Origin: Micavibrio sp. | GTDB taxonomy: Bacteria > Pseudomonadota > Alphaproteobacteria > Micavibrionales > Micavibrionaceae | DNA length: 64,000 bases | NCBI GenBank assembly: GCA_030824965.1 | Contig: JAPJQV010000002.1 | Location: 248,001-312,000 of the forward strand | Direction of reading: 5' to 3' | Shown here: positions 15,282 to 23,717 of the stretch, piece by piece | Layout of the letters: each line of letters begins with the position of its first letter | Position numbering within the stretch: position 1 is the first letter of the stretch | Made by a program: the position numbers and the translations under genes | The notes under the pieces: model-generated | The model's input: only the letters and a program-made list of their open reading frames with translations | Databases searched by the model: none | Told to the model about the DNA's origin: nothing

Positions 15282-16133
15282 ATGCCCCAAGCACATATTC
15301 CAGAAGATTTCGATTATAGCGCAGCTTTTAAAGAAGCGCTGCCCAACGGGCATATATCGCTGAACTATCAGCCCATTGTCGATTTGGAACGCGGGCAAGT
15401 CAAAGGTTTGGAAGCCTTGATGCGATGGACCCACCCTGAATATGGTGCAATTTCTCCGGGTGTATTCATTCCTTTCCTTGTGAAGTCAGGCTTCATCGTC
15501 GATGCCAGCAAATGGGCCCTGAAAGAATCTTGCCGTGCGCTCAAACGTATCGAGGGCAGAATCGGCCAGAATAAAAATCTTTATGTCAGCGTTAATTTTA
15601 CCGCGAGCGATTTTGCCGAAGACCGTTTTCTGGATGATCTTTACCAGATTATCAGTGTTAGCGATGTCCTGCCAACGCAAATCCAGTTGGAAATCACTGA
15701 AGAGCTTTTGATGTTACAACCTGAAACGGCACGCAAAACATTGGAGCTTTGCCGTAAAGCAGGTTTAAAAATTGCTGTCGATGATTTCGGCACAGGAAAC
15801 GCGTCGCTGAACTTTCTTCATGATTTTCCCGTTGATACAATTAAACTGGACCGCGCTTTCGTTAGAGATATGATCGACCATCTCCCTTATGAAGAGATAG
15901 CCCCTATTTTCTCTCTTAGCAAAAATCGTCATCTATCCGTGACCGCCGAAGGCATAGAAGAAAAAGAGGAGGCTCTTTTCTTGAGAAACCTTGGGTGCAA
16001 TACAGCACAAGGTTATTATTTTGCACGACCCCTACCAGAAAAAGACGTCATAGATCTTTTGATAAGCGAAACGGCCTTCAACCGTAAGCTTGAAGATAAA
16101 AATTATAATAAACCCTCCCTTATTTCCTGTTAA
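15282..16133 (+). CDS. EAL-domain cyclic-di-GMP phosphodiesterase
   Basis: A 283-residue protein that is almost only an EAL domain; it should hydrolyse c-di-GMP to pGpG. The start at MPQAHIP (15282) is preferred because AAGGA sits just upstream. All main catalytic positions are kept: E44-A-L, Asn105 in VNFT, Glu137 in LEITE, Asp167-Asp168 in DDFGTG, Lys188 in IKLDR, Glu223 in TAEGIE and Gln243 in QGYYFARPLP. There is no GGDEF, PAS, receiver or membrane segment, so it is probably soluble and controlled by expression or partner proteins. The 168-nt upstream gap to rpmJ should hold its promoter. Confidence 0.93.
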   Translation: MPQAHIPEDFDYSAAFKEALPNGHISLNYQPIVDLERGQVKGLEALMRWTHPEYGAISPGVFIPFLVKSGFIVDASKWALKESCRALKRIEGRIGQNKNLYVSVNFTASDFAEDRFLDDLYQIISVSDVLPTQIQLEITEELLMLQPETARKTLELCRKAGLKIAVDDFGTGNASLNFLHDFPVDTIKLDRAFVRDMIDHLPYEEIAPIFSLSKNRHLSVTAEGIEEKEEALFLRNLGCNTAQGYYFARPLPEKDVIDLLISETAFNRKLEDKNYNKPSLISC

Positions 16134-16221
16134 CGAAGCCATTTAAACTCTTTCCACTCCATACATGATGGGGCAGGATAGCGCCTATTCATAAATATTG
16201 CGCTGTGCAGGAGTTAATTTC

Positions 16222-17346
16222 GTGTCCCCAAAACTTGCTGTTTTAAAAGAAACGAAAGAGTTTGAAAAACGTGTTGCCGCTATACCGGAGACCGTCAAAA
16301 AACTCATTGCAAAAGGCTTTGCCATCACAATAGAAACCGGTGCAGGCCATAACTCCGCCTATCCTGATAAGGATTATATAGCGGCAGGTGCGACCATCGC
16401 CGCGTCCGCCGCAGAGGCCACCCAAGATGCCGATATCATTCTATGCGTTGACGCGCCAATATCGGTAGCATCGAAGAAGAATGCTATCCTGATTGGCCTT
16501 TTAGCGCCGTATAACAACAAAGATAAGCTGGCCTCCTACGCTGCTTCGAATGTGACGTCCATGTCGATGGAGCTTGTACCAAGGATTACCCGTGCGCAGG
16601 CAATGGATGTTTTGTCATCCCAATCCAACCTTGCCGGTTACCGTGCAGTCTTGGAGGCAGCAACGCTTTTGCCTCACGCTTTTCCAATGATGATGACAGC
16701 CGCCGGCACTATTCCGCCCGCCCGCGTTTTCGTAATGGGTGCAGGCGTTGCCGGCCTTCAGGCTATCGCTACCGCCCGTCGCCTCGGCGCGGTCGTTAGC
16801 GCAACAGATGTACGCGCAGCTGCTAAAGAGCAGGTTCAATCTCTCGGCGCAACATTTGTCATGGTTGAAAGCGACGAGACCAAGAACGCCGAAACCGCGG
16901 GCGGTTACGCAAAAGAAATGTCGGAAGAATTCAAACAGAAACAGGCTTCTTTGGTTTCCGATACAATCACCCGCCAGGATATTGTCATTACAACCGCGCT
17001 TATTCCGGGACGTCCGGCACCCGTACTGATTACAGAAGACATGGTGAAAAGCATGAAACCCGGCTCTGTCATCATAGACATGGCGGTTGAGCAAGGCGGC
17101 AACTGTACCCTTTCCAAAGCGGGCGAAGTCGTCGAAATCCATGGTGTTAAGATCGCAGGCTTTAAAAACATTCCAAGCCGCATTGCCGCAGACGCCTCGG
17201 CTCTTTATTCCCGAAATCTAATGAATCTCGTTAATCTTCTCATTGATAAGGAAGGTAATCTTTCCATCAACATGGAAGACGAGATCATCAAAGCCGTAAC
17301 GCTCACAAAAGACGGATCAATTATCCATCCAAACTTCAGTTCATAA
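16222..17346 (+). CDS. pntAA: proton-translocating NAD(P) transhydrogenase subunit alpha 1
   Basis: The NAD(H)-binding domain I subunit of the transhydrogenase that uses the proton gradient to reduce NADP+ with NADH. I place the start at the GTG at 16222 (SPKLAVLKETKEFEKR), which has AGGAG 8 nt upstream, giving 374 residues. An earlier in-frame ATG at 16198 lacks a ribosome site. The mobile-loop region, RAQAMDVLSSQSNLAGYRAV, and the Rossmann GAGVAG (about 173-178) are visible. A separate soluble alpha-1 subunit, as in Rhodospirillum rubrum, is typical of alphaproteobacteria. pntAB follows after 11 nt. Confidence 0.95.
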   Translation: MSPKLAVLKETKEFEKRVAAIPETVKKLIAKGFAITIETGAGHNSAYPDKDYIAAGATIAASAAEATQDADIILCVDAPISVASKKNAILIGLLAPYNNKDKLASYAASNVTSMSMELVPRITRAQAMDVLSSQSNLAGYRAVLEAATLLPHAFPMMMTAAGTIPPARVFVMGAGVAGLQAIATARRLGAVVSATDVRAAAKEQVQSLGATFVMVESDETKNAETAGGYAKEMSEEFKQKQASLVSDTITRQDIVITTALIPGRPAPVLITEDMVKSMKPGSVIIDMAVEQGGNCTLSKAGEVVEIHGVKIAGFKNIPSRIAADASALYSRNLMNLVNLLIDKEGNLSINMEDEIIKAVTLTKDGSIIHPNFSS

Positions 17347-17357
17347 GAGGTTTCTAT

Positions 17358-17777
17358 ATGACAGCAGCTCCAAACTCTCTAACTGCACAGGCGCAAGGCG
17401 TCGCGCAAATGGCCGATCAACTTGCTGAATACGCAAACCGTCTTGCACTGGACACGGCACAATACTCTTTTGAACCCGGCGCGGCATCTGGTTCCTTCCT
17501 AATGACAGGATTGACAGTTTTCGTACTTGCCTGCTTTGTCGGTTATTACGTTGTATGGCGTGTTACCCCTGCTTTACACTCACCTCTCATGGCGATCACG
17601 AATGCGATTTCCTCGGTTATTATAGTTGGAGCATTGATAGCCGCCGGACCGCTGGCCGACGGTATGACATTTTCAAAATTAATGGGGTTTTTTGCTATTA
17701 TCCTGGCTTCGGTCAATATTTTCGGCGGCTTCATCGTAACTCGCCGCATGCTTTCAATGTTTAAGAAAAGAGGATAA
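17358..17777 (+). CDS. pntAB: NAD(P) transhydrogenase subunit alpha 2 (membrane)
   Basis: A 139-residue membrane subunit forming part of proton channel domain II. The hydrophilic first 50 residues are followed by helices at about 50-68, 76-96 and 103-122. The conserved THALHSPLMAxTNAIS-like signature is present here as TPALHSPLMAITNAISS. It ends IFGGFIVTRRMLSMFKKRG, as usual. It is sandwiched between pntAA and pntB with 11- and 3-nt gaps. Confidence 0.95.
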   Translation: MTAAPNSLTAQAQGVAQMADQLAEYANRLALDTAQYSFEPGAASGSFLMTGLTVFVLACFVGYYVVWRVTPALHSPLMAITNAISSVIIVGALIAAGPLADGMTFSKLMGFFAIILASVNIFGGFIVTRRMLSMFKKRG

Positions 17778-17780
17778 TCC

Positions 17781-19172
17781 ATGTCATCCCTCGCCCCGCT
17801 TCTATATTTAATCTCATCTGTCTGTTTTATCATGGCACTTCGCGGCCTTTCTTCGCCTGTGACATCGCGCCAAGGTTTGAACTACGGCATCTCGGGTATG
17901 GTCATTGCCATCGCCACGACATTGCTTACAGATATTGTGCAATCTTACTGGCTGATTATTCTTGGTATTACTATTGGCGGCATTATCGGCACATTCATCG
18001 CCATAAAAATCAAAATGACGGCGCTTCCGCAACTGGTTGCCGCTTTTCACTCACTCGTAGGTCTGGCCGCAGTTTGCGTCGCCGCCGCAGCGTTTCATAA
18101 TCCGGCCGCCTATAAGATCGGTGTTCCGGGAGAGATCCATCTATCCAGCCTGATTGAAATGGCTCTAGGCGTTGCAATCGGAGCCGTCACCTTTACAGGT
18201 TCCATTATCGCCTGGGGTAAACTTCAAGGTGTTATTACCGGTAAACCCGTCACGTTCGCTGGCCAAAATCTTGTCAATGCAGCGCTGGGAATTGCCCTTT
18301 TGGGATTGATCGTCATTCTTTGCATGACGGAAAGCGTTGCTGTTTTCTGGTTGATCGTCGCGCTATCGCTTTTCATCGGCATTATGGTCATCATTCCGAT
18401 CGGCGGTGCGGATATGCCGGTTATCGTTTCAATGCTCAATTCCTATTCAGGCTGGGCCGCGGCTGGTATTGGATTTACACTGCAGAATAATCTGTTGATT
18501 GTAACCGGCGCTCTTGTCGGCGCATCGGGCGCCATTCTTTCCTATATCATGTGCAAAGGAATGAACCGTTCTTTCTTGAGCGTGGTTCTGGGCGGTTTCG
18601 GCGCAGAAGCATCTACATCAACCAATGTCTCGACAGCCGGCAAATCTGCTAAAATCGGCTCTGCAGAAGATGCGGCCTTTATCATGAAGAACTCCGGTAA
18701 GGTTATCATCGTTCCCGGTTACGGTATGGCCGTTGCGCAGGCGCAGCATGTATTGCGGGAAATGGGAGACATTTTAAAGGCACATGGAGTTGACGTTAAA
18801 TACGCAATTCACCCTGTCGCCGGACGCATGCCCGGTCACATGAACGTGCTTCTTGCCGAGGCTAATGTTGCGTATGACGAGGTTTTCGAGCTTGAGGATA
18901 TCAATCGTGATTTTTCTCAAGCCGATGTTGCATACATCATCGGAGCGAATGACATCACTAACCCAGCCGCCAAAACAGATTCATCCTCTCCGATCTACGG
19001 GATGCCAATTCTGGATGTCGAACGCGCAAAAACTGTTCTTTTTGTCAAACGCTCCATGGGTTCAGGCTATGCAGGCATTGATAATCCTTTATTCTTTGCC
19101 GACAATACATTGATGCTTCTTGGCGATGCGAAAAAAATGACGGAAGACATCGTCAAAGCGCTGGAAGCCTAG
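17781..19172 (+). CDS. pntB: NAD(P) transhydrogenase subunit beta
   Basis: 463 residues: an N-terminal membrane domain with eight or nine helices completing the proton path, then the NADP(H)-binding domain III from about residue 290. Visible landmarks are KMTALPQLVAAFHSLVGLAA with the proton-path histidine, VIIVPGYGMAVAQAQH (NADP-binding GxGxxxAQ), HPVAGRMPGHMNVLLAEA, and IGANDITNPAA. A clean terminator follows, closing the pntAA-pntAB-pntB operon. The product supplies NADPH for biosynthesis and glutathione or thioredoxin systems. Confidence 0.97.
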   Translation: MSSLAPLLYLISSVCFIMALRGLSSPVTSRQGLNYGISGMVIAIATTLLTDIVQSYWLIILGITIGGIIGTFIAIKIKMTALPQLVAAFHSLVGLAAVCVAAAAFHNPAAYKIGVPGEIHLSSLIEMALGVAIGAVTFTGSIIAWGKLQGVITGKPVTFAGQNLVNAALGIALLGLIVILCMTESVAVFWLIVALSLFIGIMVIIPIGGADMPVIVSMLNSYSGWAAAGIGFTLQNNLLIVTGALVGASGAILSYIMCKGMNRSFLSVVLGGFGAEASTSTNVSTAGKSAKIGSAEDAAFIMKNSGKVIIVPGYGMAVAQAQHVLREMGDILKAHGVDVKYAIHPVAGRMPGHMNVLLAEANVAYDEVFELEDINRDFSQADVAYIIGANDITNPAAKTDSSSPIYGMPILDVERAKTVLFVKRSMGSGYAGIDNPLFFADNTLMLLGDAKKMTEDIVKALEA

Positions 19173-19177
19173 TCGTT

Positions 19178-19202
19178 AAAAGGCGCATATAGCGCCTTTT
19201 TA
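19178..19202 (+). terminator. rho-independent terminator of the pnt operon
   Basis: AAAGGCGC (19179-19186) and GCGCCTTT (19192-19199) form a perfect 8-bp stem with a 5-nt loop and a T-run, starting 6 nt after the pntB stop. Confidence 0.88.
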
Positions 19203-19299
19203 ATGCGTTGCATTATATAATCTGCTTAACAAAATCCTAAAATTAACTAAAATTTTACGCATATTGTATTTTATATGAGTAATAAGCAATTGAGTAAAT

Positions 19300-20340
19300 A
19301 TGGCATTCTCGAAAGACGGTCTACCGCAAATTAGAGAAGATTTTGCTAAAGCCCGACAGCAGCCTTCGGGCTGGGCCAGTAGTTATTTCCGAAATGCCGA
19401 TCAGGAAAAAATTTTTTACGCCAAAATTCCAGCCTCTTCCGGGATTCCCGTCCAAGGCAGTGTTGTCCTGACAACAGGTTATGGCGATAGTATTTACAAT
19501 GAATACGACACTATTCGCGAATGGCAAAAGCGAGGCTATGATATCTATGCTATGGATTGGGCAAGTCAGGGGTTTTCACAACGCAACCCTGCGCATCCCA
19601 ATAGGCCTTCATCACGTCCGCTTTCATATCATGTCCGCGACCTTGATCAATTCGTTCATCATGTCGTCGAACCGCAGGCGGATAGACCTCTCATTCTGTC
19701 AACTCATTCTATGGGAGGTGCGATTGCCGCGCTTTATCTAAAGGAGCATCCTGATGTCTTTGATAAAGCCGTGCTGGCTGCGCCGATGCTTGACCTGGAT
19801 ACTTCCATATTACCGCGCCAGTGTTTTAAAAATCTCGCTCATATCGCAAAAAACATCGGCCTTAAAAACATGTCTTTGCCTAATTGGCGGGATATAATTT
19901 ACGATCTTAAAAACTTTGGACGAGGTAAATTATCCGATACCTTTTCCACCGCCGCGAATGACGATTACAAACCTTACGAACTTAAATTACCGACATGGGG
20001 ATGGGTTGACTCAGCCTATGCCGCCATGGATAAAACGGCAAAGCCGGATTTTTTTAAAGATATCAGAACGCAGATATTATTCGTAACTGCCGGACATGAC
20101 GAGCTGGTAGATAACAAAATTATTACAATAGCCGCTAAAGCCGCGCCAAACGGGCATTTATTGCATCTGCCCGATGCTCAACATAGCATCAGATCGGCTT
20201 CAACTTTAGATGACGCTGTGCTATGGAAGAATATCGACGCTCTTCTGCACAATTCGAATCAAATTATATCTATTCCCGTAGCAGTAAATAAAAATGAAAA
20301 ACCCGTTTCTGCGCAAGATTTTCAACCTGCCTTCGGATAA
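19300..20340 (+). CDS. alpha/beta hydrolase, monoacylglycerol lipase-like (Hydrolase_4 type), copy 1
   Basis: A 346-residue soluble serine hydrolase. The nucleophile elbow is THSMGG (Ser137), an acidic residue is in TAGHDELVDNK and the catalytic His is in PDAQHSI, giving a full triad. The lid region between them (about 150-240) and the MDWASQGFSQR strand match lysophospholipase/monoacylglycerol lipase proteins of the S33-like group. The C-terminal tail of about 30 residues is low in conserved features. The next gene is a related hydrolase, and the pair looks like a tandem duplication. The substrate is not predictable; a lipid ester is the best guess. No signal peptide is seen. Confidence 0.85.
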   Translation: MAFSKDGLPQIREDFAKARQQPSGWASSYFRNADQEKIFYAKIPASSGIPVQGSVVLTTGYGDSIYNEYDTIREWQKRGYDIYAMDWASQGFSQRNPAHPNRPSSRPLSYHVRDLDQFVHHVVEPQADRPLILSTHSMGGAIAALYLKEHPDVFDKAVLAAPMLDLDTSILPRQCFKNLAHIAKNIGLKNMSLPNWRDIIYDLKNFGRGKLSDTFSTAANDDYKPYELKLPTWGWVDSAYAAMDKTAKPDFFKDIRTQILFVTAGHDELVDNKIITIAAKAAPNGHLLHLPDAQHSIRSASTLDDAVLWKNIDALLHNSNQIISIPVAVNKNEKPVSAQDFQPAFG

Positions 20341-20382
20341 ATTAGCCATTCGTTATTCTTTCTCCGGCACTCTTATATCTTC

Positions 20383-21393
20383 ATGACAATTAATCACCCT
20401 CTTCTTTCGCAGAAAAGATTTTCGCAGCCTGAAAATTGGCGCTGGCATCATTTCAAATCTTCTACAGGACATAAAATCAGATTTGGATCCGTCTTTCCAA
20501 AAGATAAAATCCCAGAAGCTATCGTCGTTTGTCTCCCGGGTTTTCGTGAATTCGGCGAGAAATATTTTGAACTCGCCCATGATATGCTCGAACGCAATAT
20601 AGGTTTCTGGGTGATTGACTGGGCAGGACAAGGCCAATCTGAGCGTTTCTTACAAGACCCTTTAAAAGTTCATTCCCTCGGCATTGAAAAGAATGTCCAA
20701 GATTTAAATCAGTTTCTTGACGACTACGTCAAACCTGCGGCCGTTCATCCCGATGTGGGTCGTTTGCCGGTTTTTCTTCTTGGCCATTCGATGGGCGCCC
20801 ATATCGGCCTTCGTTTCCTGCATTCGTATTCGTCAAATCTTGTACGCGGCGCCGCTTTTTCAGCTCCTCTAGTCGCTATCCGGCAATTTGCGCCCTACCC
20901 CGATTTTATTTCTAAAATTGTCAGTTGCTTTATACGTCTATCTTCGGAACGCTATGTTCCCGGCGGCGAAACAATGGCGGAACTTGCAAGGGAAGCGACT
21001 CCGGGCACCGGCTATTATTCAAGCGATCCGGAACGCGATAACCTGCACAAAAGTTGGTTCACCCAGCAGGAAGCCCTGAGAGTAAACGGGCCGACCTATG
21101 GCTGGCTCGCTGAAATCTTGAAATCATGCCTTATCCTGCAAAAAAAATCCTATCTCCGTAAAATCGAGTTGCCCGTTTTGATTGCAACTGCCGGAAAAGA
21201 TTTTATCGTTTCCAGCAAAGCGACAAAAAAGCTAGCGTCGCGCTTGCCGCAAGGAGAATTGCTGGAGTTAAACGACGCCCAACATGAAATATTCATGGAA
21301 AGGGATGAGATAAGGAATGCATTTTTATCAAAATTCGATGAATTTATTCACAGAACCGTACTTTCCCGCGACGATAGATTGAAAAAATTCTGA
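20383..21393 (+). CDS. alpha/beta hydrolase, monoacylglycerol lipase-like, copy 2
   Basis: A 336-residue relative of the preceding protein. It shares the same plan: GFREFGEKYFE (the oxyanion region), VIDWAGQGQSERF, the nucleophile elbow GHSMGA (Ser136), TAGKDFIVSSKATKK for the acid, and NDAQHEIFMERD for the His. It starts 42 nt after the first hydrolase and probably shares its transcript. The divergence between copies is large outside the motifs, so they likely differ in substrate. The third gene of this group is the 75-residue protein downstream. Confidence 0.85.
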   Translation: MTINHPLLSQKRFSQPENWRWHHFKSSTGHKIRFGSVFPKDKIPEAIVVCLPGFREFGEKYFELAHDMLERNIGFWVIDWAGQGQSERFLQDPLKVHSLGIEKNVQDLNQFLDDYVKPAAVHPDVGRLPVFLLGHSMGAHIGLRFLHSYSSNLVRGAAFSAPLVAIRQFAPYPDFISKIVSCFIRLSSERYVPGGETMAELAREATPGTGYYSSDPERDNLHKSWFTQQEALRVNGPTYGWLAEILKSCLILQKKSYLRKIELPVLIATAGKDFIVSSKATKKLASRLPQGELLELNDAQHEIFMERDEIRNAFLSKFDEFIHRTVLSRDDRLKKF

Positions 21394-21425
21394 CTTTGGT
21401 TCAGTATCGGCGTTAGGAGATAATC

Positions 21426-21653
21426 ATGGATGAAACCTTACTCAACAAAGCCCGCTTAAGCGATCGCATTATCTATGCCATCAAACTTGCCATCGAGCAA
21501 AAAGACGTGAAAATCGCCGATATGCTTGTTGCAGCTCTTGAGCAGGCTATGACCCGTAATACAGGCGGCGGTGAATTCGTCGAGCGTCGTGAATATCCGG
21601 TTGAGTTCGAAAAAGAGCTGGATAAGCTTAGGGACATGAAAAAGAAATCCTGA
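21426..21653 (+). CDS. small conserved-looking protein of unknown function (75 aa)
   Basis: A charged, probably helical protein beginning MDETLLNKARLSDRIIYAIK, with a middle VKIADMLVAALEQAMTRNTGGG and a lysine-rich end. No cysteine, membrane segment or signal peptide is seen. AGGAG lies just upstream of the ATG, supporting expression. It resembles the short uncharacterised proteins often found next to ligA or hydrolases in alphaproteobacteria, but I cannot name a family. It converges on ligA with a 3-nt gap and no visible terminator. Confidence 0.7.
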   Translation: MDETLLNKARLSDRIIYAIKLAIEQKDVKIADMLVAALEQAMTRNTGGGEFVERREYPVEFEKELDKLRDMKKKS

Positions 21654-21656
21654 TCT

Positions 21657-23717
21657 TCAGGAAATCAAATCGATCCATTCCTGTTCGCTTAAGACAGTAA
21701 CCCCAAATTCCTTGGCCTTGGTCAGTTTTGAACCGGCATCTTCTCCTGCGATAACGTAATCCGTTTTCTTTGACACCGAGCCAGCCACTTTCGCACCAAG
21801 GCTTTCAGCTTTCGCTTTCGCTTCAGCCCGCCCAAACTGGACAAGTGTCCCTGTAAAGACAACCGTCTTACCGGCAACTTTACTGCCGCTGATGTCCGGG
21901 GCGACAAATTCCTCGATATGGAGCAAGGATTGCAGATCCTGCAAAACTTCCTGATTATGCCTTTCGGCAAAGAATTCCAGCAAATCCTTTGCCACGCTTG
22001 GACCAATATCTTCAATATTTGTTAGATCGTGATAAGAATCCGATTCAGGATATTGCGCTTGCTTCATGTTAGCTGCCAGATTTTCAACAGTGCCATAAGA
22101 AATAGCCAGTTTTCGCGCCGTGGCTTCACCTACCTGACGGATGCCGAGCGCGTAAATAAAGCGGTCTAAAGGGATTGAACGCCGCAAGCGAATTGAATCA
22201 AACAGATTCTGTGCGCTTTGCGACCCCCAACCTTCCCGGGCGCGAAGCGGCGTCATGCTTCCTTTATCTTTTTCCTCCAGACGAAAAATATCGCCCGGAG
22301 TTTTAATCAAGCCTTCCGTGTAGAATTCATCGATAATCTTTGCCCCCATGCCTTCGATATCGAACGCATTGCGGCTGACAAAATGCTTCAACCGCTCAAC
22401 GGCTTGCGCCGGGCAAATCAAACCTCCTGTGCATCTTTTCACGACCTCGCCTTCTTCACGCATGGCATGGGAATGGCAGATCGGGCAGCGATCGGGGAAA
22501 ATATAAGGTTCGCTCTTTTCGCTTCTTTTGTCGGAAACGACAGACAAGACTTGCGGAATGACATCCCCTGCCCGCTGTATCACGACATGATCGCCTATAC
22601 GAATGTCTTTGCGCTCAATCTCGTCTTCATTGTGAAGCGTGGCTTTCGAAACAACAACGCCCCCGACCGTAATTGGTTCCAGATCGGCAACTGGCGTTAA
22701 AGCGCCGGTTCTGCCGACTTGGATACGGATATCTTTAATTATAGTAACCGCCTGTTCCGCAGGAAACTTATGGGCAATCGCCCAGCGTGGCGCACGGCTG
22801 ACGAAGCCAAGACGCTCCTGCCAGTCTAGCCTATCCACTTTATAGACAACCCCATCGATATCGTAATCAAGATCAGGCCGGATTTTCTGGACCTCATTAT
22901 AGTAAGCAAGAATATGCTCAGGCGTATTGGCATGCGTCTGCGGCTCTGCTTGCGCAAAACCGTAGTCTTTCAATTTTTTGCGTATGCCATCTTGCGTATC
23001 GGCGATTTTTTCACTTGCCTCACCCAGCGCATAACCGAAAAAGCGCAAAGGCCGCGAAGCCGTAACTTTAGGATCGAGTTGGCGGACGCTTCCGGCGGCA
23101 CCGTTCCGTGGATTGGCCAGAGTTGCCTTACCGGAAGCCTCAAGCGTTTTATTTAGTTTAAGAAATTCATCGCGGCGCATATATATTTCACCGCGCACTT
23201 CCAATACTTGCGGCGGGCTGCCTTTAAGCTTCTTTGGAATATCCGAAATTGTCATTACATTGGCCGTGATGTCTTCGCCCTGAACGCCGTCACCGCGTGT
23301 CGCACCAAGCACTAATTCACCGTTTTCGTATCGCAAGGAGCAAGATAGCCCGTCGATTTTCGGCTCTGCCACCATGTCGATTTTCGTGTCCGGACCGAGG
23401 CTTAAGAACTTACGAATACGGTCAAAGAAATCGTTGATATCTTCATCAGCAAAAGCATTGCCTAGAGACAGCATCGGTTTTGAATGCGTGACCGTTTTAA
23501 ATCCCTTGGCAGGCTTGGCGCCGACTTTCCGGCTTTCTGTATTGGTGAGTTCCGGGTAGTCCTTTTCAAGCTGCTCCAATTCGCAGCGCAATTTATCGTA
23601 ATCGGCATCGGATATTTCAGGCTGATCCTGACCATGATATCTTTCGTCATGATAGCGGATTACCTTCAAAAGCTTCGTATGCCGGACACGAGCGTCTTCG
23701 TATTCAAGGTCAAACAT
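21657..23717 (-). CDS. ligA: NAD-dependent DNA ligase
   Basis: Seals nicks in replication and repair using NAD+. It has 686 residues with the complete domain order: Ia domain (YHDERYHGQDQPEISDADYD), adenylation domain with Lys120 in AEPKIDGLS, OB fold, a zinc finger with four cysteines in CPICHSHAMREEGEVVKRC plus the ICP that follows, HhH repeats, and a C-terminal BRCT domain from about 605 (VAGKTVVFTGTLVQFGRAEA). It overlaps the recN stop by 1 nt (TGATG), so the two repair genes are coupled. Confidence 0.98.
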   Translation of the reverse strand: MFDLEYEDARVRHTKLLKVIRYHDERYHGQDQPEISDADYDKLRCELEQLEKDYPELTNTESRKVGAKPAKGFKTVTHSKPMLSLGNAFADEDINDFFDRIRKFLSLGPDTKIDMVAEPKIDGLSCSLRYENGELVLGATRGDGVQGEDITANVMTISDIPKKLKGSPPQVLEVRGEIYMRRDEFLKLNKTLEASGKATLANPRNGAAGSVRQLDPKVTASRPLRFFGYALGEASEKIADTQDGIRKKLKDYGFAQAEPQTHANTPEHILAYYNEVQKIRPDLDYDIDGVVYKVDRLDWQERLGFVSRAPRWAIAHKFPAEQAVTIIKDIRIQVGRTGALTPVADLEPITVGGVVVSKATLHNEDEIERKDIRIGDHVVIQRAGDVIPQVLSVVSDKRSEKSEPYIFPDRCPICHSHAMREEGEVVKRCTGGLICPAQAVERLKHFVSRNAFDIEGMGAKIIDEFYTEGLIKTPGDIFRLEEKDKGSMTPLRAREGWGSQSAQNLFDSIRLRRSIPLDRFIYALGIRQVGEATARKLAISYGTVENLAANMKQAQYPESDSYHDLTNIEDIGPSVAKDLLEFFAERHNQEVLQDLQSLLHIEEFVAPDISGSKVAGKTVVFTGTLVQFGRAEAKAKAESLGAKVAGSVSKKTDYVIAGEDAGSKLTKAKEFGVTVLSEQEWIDLIS

